Source of the DNA: Theristus sp. LFF4_11
Lineage: Eukaryota; Nematoda; Chromadorea; Monhysterida; Xyalidae
NCBI GenBank assembly: GCA_030248135.1
Contig: JASANC010002461.1
Location: forward strand, 1 to 64,000
Length of the DNA stretch: 64,000 nucleotides
Direction of reading: 5' to 3'
Of this stretch, positions 12,360 through 23,000 are shown piece after piece (positions within the stretch are counted from its first letter, which is position 1; each line of letters begins with the position of its first letter). Under the pieces are notes generated by a model. The model did not search any database, was not told where the DNA came from, and was given only the letters and a program-made list of their open reading frames with translations. The position numbers and the translations under genes were made by a program.

Positions 12360-12433
12360 AAAGCGGCACCATGAAACAGTATTTAGTGACGCGTAGCTGT
12401 GTCACTAAATACTGTTTCATGAATGCCGCTTAA
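12360..12433. repeat. Near-perfect hairpin repeat
   Basis: Two arms of about 30 bases (AAGCGGCACCATGAAACAG... and its complement ending ATGCCGCTT), separated by about 8 bases, form a near-perfect hairpin. A half copy with the sequence CACTAAATACTG is at about 5917-5955. It is probably the remnant of a palindromic miniature transposon, though a processed hairpin RNA cannot be excluded. Confidence 0.75.
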
Positions 12434-12561
12434 CATCTATCTCCGACGGTAGGGCCGAGAAAGCAAGGCAACGTTTTTGGAACGCACTAAATTTAAAAAT
12501 GGAAAAAGACACAGAAATCCAATTGGGTATCACAATTGTGTGTCTTTAACTAAAATTATTA

Positions 12562-13246
12562 TACAGGGTGGCGCAAAAGTAGTGTACCACCTTTTCACTG
12601 CTTCTATCTCGCCAGCCAATGAACTGATTTGGGAAACTCGCCAGCCAAAATGCGAAAGAAACAACTCGCCGCTACGAGAAACACTTCGGTCAGTCATTCT
12701 GCCGGCAACGACTTTCGGACATTGTGGACCCTTTCGAAGCGACGGCTTCTGTTGCTGATTTGCCTCGAACTGGGCGTCCTGTGGTGAAAGAACTGCTTCG
12801 AAAACGGAACAGGTGGCAGTGGCAACTGCAATGGCACGCAGTGCTAACAAGTCCAGTCGGCGGAGCTTGGAATTACGGTATTATTATTTGTTTAATGAAA
12901 ATGTTTCATGAGGAAAACACGGTTTTCAATTGGTAGACGACTCACGTTGAATTCAGTCATACCCAACAAAAAACATTCAGTTCATCTCATCGCTGCTGTG
13001 CACAAGAAACAAAAGATGCATACAACGTGATGTTTCACGTGCGGTCGACAGGCCAATACTAGGATTTATAATACTTCGCCTTGTTAAACAGCCCTCTTTG
13101 CTCGGATTGTGCTGAAAATTTGCACATTTCTAAGCTATTATTTGGGAAACATCTCCTGAAAATTTTGTTCCAATCGGTTCATTGGTTAGCGTGATATGAG
13201 GCATGAGCTGTCAAAAGGTGGTACACTACTTATGCACCACCCTGTA
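12562..13246 (+). mobile_element. Internally deleted mariner-like element
   Basis: The 685-bp element has terminal inverted repeats TACAGGGTGGCGCAAAAGTA and its diverged complement TGCACCACCCTGTA, and both ends carry a TA typical of mariner targets. The left half (about 12650-12800) still encodes a decayed transposase helix-turn-helix segment with RYEKHFGQSFC and ADLPRTGRP. The catalytic DD(D/E) region is absent, so it cannot move by itself. Confidence 0.82.
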
Positions 13247-14085
13247 CGTGTGTTCGCGCGGTTCTGTTCATTCTTTGACCATTGCACACATGATTCTGGC
13301 ACTTTTGAGAAAATCACAAATCCTGGTCTGCGACTGGTGCCAACTTGATTGAGATGACCACGAGTGTCTTATTTATTCTGCCGCACTGCACGAGAAAAAA
13401 GTACTGTATGTTTCCACCCGACTCGTAAGTAAGCGCTTTGTTCGCTCTCGCAAAATCCAATCATACAGGACAACCATTTCTTTTGATGTTGACCACCGGT
13501 AACCATAGGCGATATAAATTTATGTTTAATGGTTAGCAAGACTGTTTCACTAACATGTATCCTATGGCAATATGAGGAACAAAATGATCGCTCAAAAACT
13601 TTCGCGTTGAAACAACATCATGCGATTTTTAACTCTTTTTCATGAATAGCAGAAACCGACCAACAAAAAAACACATAAACAGATCCCATCTCACCTTGAC
13701 ATCCCGACAAACGAACGCTTTGACAAAAAACATGTGAAGTTTGGAGTTTGAAGTGTGAAACATGTATAGCATAATCATATTCTCAGGACATCTCATCCAT
13801 CGATGACGGGTGTGAGACTTTCAGTCGTCACTGGGAAAAGAAAAAGGCTAAGGTGTGAATAATAAAAAACGCTAAAAGCACACTTCACATAAAAAAGAAC
13901 AACAAAGAATCACCAGAAAAATCGTAGCTGAATCTGAAAGTACATCATTTTGGTTCCTCTGTATGTACCGTGCCAATAGTCAGTCAACTCCAGAATCAAA
14001 ACTTAGCTTGTTATGCTTGAAATATCAGAAATAAATGTGAACTATCAGGATTTTGTGAGACAACCAAAAAGTATGTGTCGATTAC
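13247..14085. other. Intergenic, no gene recognised
   Basis: AT-rich spacer between the mariner remnant and the 3' end of the glutamine synthetase gene. No feature supported. Confidence 0.5.
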
Positions 14086-17000
14086 TCAAGAGCTGATGTA
14101 GGCCTTGCTGAGTTTGCGCCCGAGACAGACGGTGCGCACAAGTGCCTCCGTGACGCTGTACGGGTCGCAGTTGGACGATGGACGACGGTCTTCCAGATAG
14201 CCCTGCGCAAAAATGGCAACTTACAAGTGTGCTTGCACATGCGTCTGCTTTGGTGTTCCACGACAATGAAAGCTATGTAACTAGCTGATTGGTTGGTGCA
14301 TGCATTCTGTGCATGGATTGCTGAGTTGCGTAGGAGTTCAGTTTGTACAGAATGCATGTACCATCCAATCAACTATTCTTTCCTGGATGTCAAGAAAGAA
14401 AGAAATTCGACAATGAGCAATCAAACTGAACGCAATGAGTCCAATAAAAAAGCTGTCTATCATTTTGAATTTTTCTGTTGTTGTTGGGCATTTTTTGAAC
14501 AACAACCAACGCAACAACCATTTTTGAATCTTGCTGATGATTTGCGCATCGATCGAGCTCATCAGTGAGTCAAAATTCAAAAGCAGCTGATCGCGTAGCT
14601 GCCCATTATTTACAGTCCAACGGCAAGACATGGTGGAACTACAGCCGAACTTTACATTATAGGGAATCAGCGTCGTCGTTGGTGATGATGCATGGTTTCT
14701 GTGCAGGCATTGCTGTGTGGCGGAGTTTGGTTTGCACAGAAAGTCTGCATACCGTAGTCACCAACCAATCAGCGGATTCCCTGTAATTTAGAGTTCGATC
14801 GTACGTGTCCAGGTTGAAAGCAAACCTTTCCTTCGTCGGCGCACTGCCGCGGGATGCGAATGGACGCGCCGCGACTCGCCACGCCGGCCGTGAACTTCTC
14901 CAAGGCAGCCGTCTCGTGCAGCCCGGTCAGCCGACGTTTGTTGTCCATGCCGCCCTTCGGATCGTAGTAGGCGATGTGTTCAAAGTGAACTTGGCCGAGC
15001 TTTTGAATCGCCGCTTCGATGGCGCTGAAATGTGCAACGGTGTGCGCTTTTGGTTTGTTGTTGACTGGTGCGTGCGTTGCGTAGTGCGGTGCTTCCTGTG
15101 GTTCCTACATTTAACATGATTTGTTCTTTTTTACACTGTACGTAACAACGAACGAACGAACTGTATTATACAATACAGGCGATGTTTTTAGCCAGGGCAA
15201 ACCCTGAAATGCGTACAGAGAACGCCGCCAAGTAGCGCGCCCATTTCTGTCATTAGGTGCTTGTACAGCCATCGGCGGGGCTCGATCCCCCGAACACGAA
15301 TCAGACAAAAGTGTCGATAACGCGCGACCGCACAGGCCACGAGGGTGTTGTGACAAGTGCTCTGTCATTTTTTTTGCGGCGCATTTTACCGCATTCCGCC
15401 GTCTTTGCGCATCGCCTCCGTTGAGAAGTTTGTATGGCAACCGGCGCCATTCCAGTCGCCCGGAATCGGTTTCGGGTCGAACGACACGACAACGCCAAAG
15501 TCCTCGGCAACACGATGCAAGAGAAAACGAGCGACCCAAAGCTCGTCGCCCATCGAGATGCCCTCGCACGGACCCACTTGGAATTCCCACTGCAAATTAT
15601 TTGGTTTTCATGTGCTAAAAAGAAGAAAAACAAGAAGCATGGATGAGTTTCAGAAAAACTTTTTGGCTGAAAACTGGAAAAGCTTTTAAACTGGTAAACT
15701 GGAAAAACTGGAGATTCTGACGTTTTTAAGTGAGTGGTTCGTTTTCGTGCTTGGTGCTGTGTATTTTGGTCCGTGTCTCAATTTTCTCTATCGTTTTCTG
15801 GCTGACCCCAATGACAATGTGAGACAATTTCAAACACGCACCTGAGCCGGCATCACTTCGGCGTTGGTACCGGAGATGGTGACGCCCGTGTACAAGCAGG
15901 TGCGATAGTGCGCTTCAATGACGTCGCGTCCGTAAACCTGCGCACAAGTGTTCACACCGTAGTTTTTGTTTTGACGTGAATTTTTTTTTATTTTGATCAC
16001 GCACGTTAACGTGGAATCTCTGTTCGAACGCTGTTATGAACCACCAATCAGAAATCAAAAGCAAAAACACCGCTCAAAACAAAAGAACATCGTTATACTG
16101 AGCTGGAGAGCTGGACGATCGACGAGTTGGCTCTTACTCACTGTCGAAATTCAGTTCACGCGTGTCGTTCAGTTATTGTTATTGAGTACACGTGTTGAGG
16201 AAGCAGAAAAATTGCAGAACCGCCTCGTTTGTATGGGGCATGTTCCCTTCAAACGGAACAGCTCAAATGCGACACACCTTCTGTGCGCCCGCGCCACAGT
16301 AGTACGGTCCCTGCGGACCGGGGAATCCATTTTTCGGCCAGCCGAACGGATGATGATCGGCGTCCAACAGCGTGAACTCCTGTTCAATGCCGAACCAGGG
16401 ATGCTGATTGGTGGCCTCCTTCATGACAGCCTCGCACGTGTGACGTTTGTTGGTCGCTGAAAGTGCAATAAGCGATACACACCAGTGGCCGCGTTCATTT
16501 CATCGGTGGGTCTGTTCTCTTCGAAGTGTCGCACTGGTTGGACTAGCAAAGGTCGACCGACCACAAAATAGCGAATTGTACGTCGTGCCTCTTGCGTTAC
16601 AATGTGTATGTCGAATGTTATAGTCGTGTTTACGGTCTCTTACGTTAAATGTTACGGTCAGTTACAGTCCATCTGGATAATATACTGCATGCAACTAGCT
16701 GATTGGTTGGTCATAGCAATTCTCAGCGCTGATTGGTTGATCATGAGCAAAATCTCAGCGCTGACTGGATGGTCATCATGTCATGTTGAAAATATTATCC
16801 AGATCGAGTGTACGTTAAATGTTACGGTCAGTTACGTTAAATGTTACATCGTGCAATTTAGTGTATGTCAAATGATGCTTCGTACAATACGTCAATGTTA
16901 CTTCGTACGTTAGGTCAAATGCAACGTCGCACGTTTCATAAATGTTACGATGTACACCACGGCTACAGTGTAAGTGTTACGTCATACGTTACGACAATGT

Positions 17001-20000
17001 TGCGTGCAACTTTACTGTGGTGCTAATCATGCGGATGCGCGAGCGAGCGTCAGCGAGCGGACAGCGCATCACGCATTATATGAGCCGTTATCCTCTCGCG
17101 CGCGTTTTTCAAATTTGCTCGCTTCCTCCAGCGAGCATAGTATAAGCCACAAACTTGGTTCTGTGCACACGAAACGAACACCCAAAGTTGTGCTTGGAGC
17201 CGCGAAAAAATTTTTATCCGACTACTTTTCATACGCTGTAGACACGAAAAACCTATTCTGAAAACAGTGTTACTTATTTTTCTATCTCTTTTTTTTTTTT
17301 CCGGTATGTAATCAACATGTGTTCGCGCTTTCAGTTTTTACCTGCGACACGTTCACAGTCTAGCAAGAATGTTTCCTGGGGTAATTTCATCCGTAGATTT
17401 GGAAAAATGGGTTAATTTTTTGCCCCGACCACTTTTTTGGGTAAAAATTTGGGCATTTTTAAAAGTTCGCAGCGTTTTCACCGGGTTTCAAGTGTTCGCC
17501 CTTTCAATTTTTAGCTGGGACACTTTCACAGTTGAAGAAAAATGTTTCCTAGGGTAATTTCATCCGTAGATTTGGAAAAATGAGTTAATTTTTTGCCCCG
17601 ACCCCTTTTTGGGGTAAAAATTGGGCTTTTTTGAAAGTTCGCAGGGTTGTCACCTGGTTTTAAGTGTTCGCCCTTTCAATTTTTAGCTGGGACACTTTCA
17701 CAGTTGAACAAGAATTTTTCCTCGGGTAAATTCATCCGTAGATTCTGAAAATTTAGTTTATTTTTTGCCCGGGCATTTTTTGGGTCAAAATTGTGCATTT
17801 TTTGAAAATTCGTAGCATTTTGACTGGGTATCATTTTTTCAGTCTTACAAATTTTGTCTGAGCTACGAAAAATAGCAGAAATGTTTAGTCCGTAGGAATT
17901 CAATACGCTGATCACGGATTTTGGGATAGTTTTCTTACGTGAGCAACTCTAGATGCTGAATCGTGACGATTTCGGGCGAATCGGCCGTGGAAGTTGGCGA
18001 AATCGGTCCAGAAACGAAAAACAAGAAAAGGGTGTTTTCCAGGGTAATTCAATGCGCTGATCACGAATTTTGGGTTAGTTTTCTTACGCGAGCAACTCTA
18101 GATGCTGAATCGTGACGATTTCGGGCGAATCGGCCGTGGAAATTGGCGAAATCGGTCCAGAAACGAAAAACAAGAAAAGGGTGTTTTCCAGGGTAATTCA
18201 ATGCGCTGATCACGAATTTTGGGTTAGTTTTCTTACGTGAGCAACTCTAGATGCTGAATCGTGACGATTTCGGGCGAATCGGCCGTGGAAGTTGGCGAAA
18301 TCGGTCCAGAAACGAAAAACAAGAAAAGGGTGTTTTCCAGGGTAATTCAATGCGCTGATCACGAATTTTGGGTTAGTTTTCTTACGTGAGCAACTCTAGA
18401 CGCTGAATCGTGACGATTTCGGGCGAATCGGGCGTGGAAGTTGGCGAAATCGGTCCAGAAACGAAAAACAAGAAAAGCGTGTTTTCCAGGGTAATTCAAT
18501 GCGCTGATCACGGATTTTGGGTTAGTTTTCTTACGTGAGCAACTCTAGATGCTGAATCGTGACGATTGGGGGGGGGGGGGGGGGACAGACGCTGAATCGT
18601 GACGATTTCGGGCGAATCGGGCGTGGAAGTTGGCGAAATCGGTCCAGAAACGAAAAACAAGAAAAGGGTGTTTTCCAGGGTAATTCAATGCGCTGATCAC
18701 GGATTTTGGGTTAGTTTTCTTACGTGAGCAACTCTAGATGCTGAATCGTGACGATTTCGGGCGAATCGGCCGTGGAAGTTGGCGAAATCGGTCCAGAAAC
18801 GAAAAACAAGAAAAGGGTGTTTTCCAGGGTAATTCAATGCGCTGATCACGGATTTTGGGTTAGTTTTCTTACGTGAGCAACTCTAGATGCTGAATCGTGA
18901 CGATTTCGGGCGAATCGGCCGTGGAAGTTGGCGAAATCGGTCCAGAAACGAAAAACAAGAAAAGGGTGTTTTCCAGGGTAATTCAATGCGCTGATCACGA
19001 ATTTTGGGTTAGTTTTCTTACGTGAGCAACTCTAGATGCTGAATCGTGACGATTTCGGGCGAATCGGCCGTGGAAGTTGGCGAAATTGGTCCAGGAACGA
19101 AAAACAAGAAAAGGGTGTTTTCCAGGGTAATTCAATCCGCTGATCACGAATTTTGGGTTAGTTTTCTTACGTGAGCAACTTTAGATACTGAATCGTGACG
19201 ATTTCGGGCGAATCGGCCGTGGAAATTGGCGAAATCGGTCCAGAAATGAAAAACGAGAAAACGGTTTTTCCAGGGTAATTCAATGTGCTGATCACGGATT
19301 TTGGGTTAGTTTTCTTGTATGAGCAACTCTAGATACTGAATCGTGACGATTTATGGTGAATCGGCCGTGGAATTTAGCGAAACCGGTCCAGAAATGAAAA
19401 ACAAGAAAACGGTGTTTTCCATGGTAATTCATTACGCCGATCACGGCTTTTGGGTCAGTTTTTCTTTTGTGAGCGATTCTAGGTACTGAATCGTGACGAT
19501 TTTGGGGAATCGGCCGTAGAAATGGCATAGGAGAAATCGGCCTAAAAAACGAAAAATGAAAAACCTGAGTTGTCCGGGGTTTAGAAGAATGTGTGACCAA
19601 CGAATTGTGATTTTGGTCCGACCTTCGGGGCTTATGTAAAAGTCAGAATATTATCTAAAAATGCGTGAGACGCATATAAAAGGAGGAATATGGCCTTGTG
19701 TAAGCAGTGAAAGACTTGGCTCGACAACGCTTTTCAAGTCTCTGATGTGGTACACACGGATACAAGTACATAAGGGTCATATTTTTGCGCCGCGTTTGTT
19801 TTTTTTTTGAAGCACGCCCCCCACCGATTCCGGAAACCCGAAGGTACCAAACTCCGGTGGGATTGGGGAATGGACGGCTCACCATCCCGTGGAACCAATA
19901 CCCTCGGCATGTGAGGGGGGCAGCCTCTAAGCCCCGCTCTGTCCTGGGGGCACCAGTGATCTTAGCCCGATTTCGGTTTCGGTGGCCTGCGGTCGCTATA

Positions 20001-23000
20001 TCCCCGGAGGGCAGCGAATCCGAAAGTTTTCGTTTTCGTTTTCGTTTTGCTGAAAAGCGTAAAACTTTGAAGTTATTTTTTAATTGTTCTCTTCGATTTA
20101 ATCTAAAATCACGCCATGTGCGAAATTCTGTAAATTCTGTGCAAAAACAGAAAAATTAGAGATTGCAAAACATTGTTGCATGTAGCTTTTTCGTTGTTGT
20201 TAACGTACGCACCGCTGTGTACACACCAGCACCAGTGACAAAAAGGAGTTGTCTTCCGTTGATTTTCACCTTTTTTACCGGTGTCACCTTCAACTAGTGT
20301 GGCAGGATAAACCGTCTGTCCCGTGAGTCATTGCCTTTGCCACAGGAGACCTTGCGTTCCGCAATGCTTCTGCGATACAATTTGTCCTGAACAAACCAGT
20401 GTCAGCGAGCTAAAGTCTGATTGTTATTTTAGTAGTTTTAGTGGTCGCTAAATGCCCGAAATCCGCAAATGTGAAAGGTCATTTGTCTACAATACAAAGC
20501 ACGAGGGTTGCCATGTGCAACCGAAATCATAAATAAACGGCGCAAAAATATGACTCTTATGTACTTGTATCCGTGTGTACCACATCAGAGACTTGAAAAG
20601 CGTTGTCGAGCCAAGTCTTTCACTGCTTACACAAGGCCATATTCCTCCTTTTATATGCGTCTCACGCATTTTTAGATAATCAATATGTGTTCGCCCTTTC
20701 AATTTTTACCTGCAACATTTTGACAGGTGAACAAAAATGTTTCCTGGGGTAATTCCATCCGGAGATTTTGCAAATTGGGTTAATTTTTTACCCAGACCCT
20801 GTTTTTGGGTAAAAAATTGGGTATTTTTAAAAGTTCGCAGGGTTTTCACCTGGTTTTAAGTGTTCGCCCTTTCAATTTTTGTCTAAAATTGTTTCATAAC
20901 CGAACAAAATAGTTTCCTAGGGTAATTTCATCCGTAGATTTTGAAAATCTAATTACTTTTTTGCCCCGACTATTTTTTGGGCAAAAAATTGGGCACTTTC
21001 AAAAGTTCGGAGGTTTTGACCTGGTTTCAAATGTCGCCCTTTCAATTTTTGTCTGAAATTGTTTCATAACCAAACAAAAACGTTTCCTGGGGTAATTGCA
21101 GCTGTAGATTTTGAAAATCTGGTTACTTTTTTGCCCCGGCCCTTTTTGGGTCAAAAATTGGGCAATTTTTGTCTAAAGTTGATTCATAACCGAACAAAAT
21201 AGTTTCCTGGGGTAATTTTATCCGTAGATTTAAAAAATCCAATTACTTTTTTGCCCCGACCATTTTTTGGGCAAAAAATTGGGCATTTTCAAAAGTTCGG
21301 AGGTTTTGACCTGGTTTCAAATGTCGCCCTTTCAATTTTTGTCTGAAATTGTTTCATAACCAAACAAAAAAGTTTCCTGGGGTAATTGCAGCTGTAGATT
21401 TTGAAAATCTGGTTACTTTTTTGCCCCGGCCCCTTTTTGGGTCAAAAATTGGGCAATTTTTGTCTAAAGTTGTTTCATAACCGAACAAAATAGTTTCCTG
21501 GGGTAATTGCAGCTGTAGATTTTGAAAAATTGGTTACTTTTTGCCCCTGCCTTTTTTGGGTCAAAAATTGGGCAATTTTTGTCTAAAGTTGTTTCATAAC
21601 CGAACAAAATAGTTTCCTGGGGTAATTTTATCCGTAGATTTAAAAAAATCCAATTACTTTTTTGCCCCGACCATTTTTTGGGCAAAAAATTGGAGTTTTC
21701 AAAAGTTCGGAGATTTTGACCTGGTTTCAAATGTCGCCCTTTCAATTTTTGTCTGAAATTGTTTCATAACCGAACAAAAAAGTTTCCTGGGGTAATTGCA
21801 GCTGTAGCTTTTGAAAATCTGGTTACTTTTTTGCCCCGGCCTTTTTGGGTCAAAAATTGGGCAATTTTTGTTTAAAGTTGTTTCATAACCGAACAAAATA
21901 GTTTCCTGGGGTAATTTCATCCGTAGATTTTAAAAATCCAATTACTTTTTTGCCCCGACCATTTTTTGGGCAAAAATTGGGCATTTTCAAAAGTTCTGAG
22001 GTTTTGACCTGGTTTCAAATGTCGCCCTTTCAATTTTTGTCTGAAATTGTTTCATAACCGAACAAAAAAGTTTCCTGAGGTAAGTGCAGCTGTAGATTTT
22101 GAAAATCTTGTTACTTTTTTGCCCCGGCCCTTTTTGGGTTAAAAATTGGGCATTTTTTGTCTAAAGTTGTTTTATAACCGAACAAAATAGTTTCCTGGGG
22201 TAATTGCAGCTGTAGATTTTGAAAAATTGGTTACTTTTTGCCCCTGCCTTTTTTTGGGTCAAAAATTGGGCAATTTTTGTCTAAAGTTGTTTCATAACCG
22301 AACAAAATAGTTTCCTGGGGTAATTTTATCCGTAGATTTAAAAAATCCAATTACTTTTTTGCCCCGACCATTTTTTGGGCAAAAAATTGGAGTTTTCAAA
22401 AGTTCGGAGATTTTGACCTGGTTTCAAATGTCGCCCTTTCAATTTTTGTCTGAAATTGTTTCATAACCGAACAAAAAAGTTTCCTGGGGTAAGTGCAGCT
22501 GTAGATTTTGAAAATCTGGTTACTTTTTTGCCCCGGCCCTTTTTGGGTTAAAAACTGGGCATTTTTTGTCTAAAGTTGTTTCATAACCGAACAAAATAGT
22601 TTCCTGGGGTAATTGCAGCTGTAGATTTTGAAAAAAATTGGTTACTTTTTGCCCAGGCTTTTTTTGGGTCAAAAATTGGGCAATTTTTGTCTAAAGTTGT
22701 TTTATAACCGAACAAAATAGTTTCCTGGGGTAATTTCATCCGTAGATTTTAAAAATCCAATTACTTTTTTGCCCCGACCATTTTTTGGGCAAAAATTGGG
22801 CATTTTCAAAAGTTTGGAGGTTTTAACCTGGTTTCAAATGTCGCCCTATCAATTTTTGTCTGAAATTGTTTCATAACCGAACAAAAAAGTTTCCTGGGGT
22901 AATTGCAGTTGTAGATTTTGAAAATCTGGTTACTTTTTTGCCCCGGCCCTTTTGGGTCAAAAATTGGGCAATTTTTGTTTAAAGTTGTTTCATAACCGAA

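Larger units (their letters stand above)
17025..20680 (+). mobile_element. Composite satellite element, copy 2
   Basis: The most complete copy. It begins with a GC-rich end (AATCATGCGGATGCGCGAGC, about 17025-17270, which can fold through GCGCGAGCG/CGCTCGC segments). Satellite A units follow (about 17340-17880), then a satellite B array (about 17890-19600), then the unit with ~150-bp inverted repeats (19650-20680). It lies in the glutamine synthetase first intron. No transposase or replicase ORF is visible, so it is non-autonomous if mobile. Confidence 0.72.

Noticed and set aside
17890..19620. CRISPR-like array
   Set aside because: Units are contiguous 149-bp satellites with no spacers, in a eukaryotic context.
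17025..20680. Calling the composite element a Helitron outright
   Set aside because: A 5' TC and terminal hairpins are suggestive, but there is no CTRR end and the ~150-bp inverted repeats are atypical; the class is left open.
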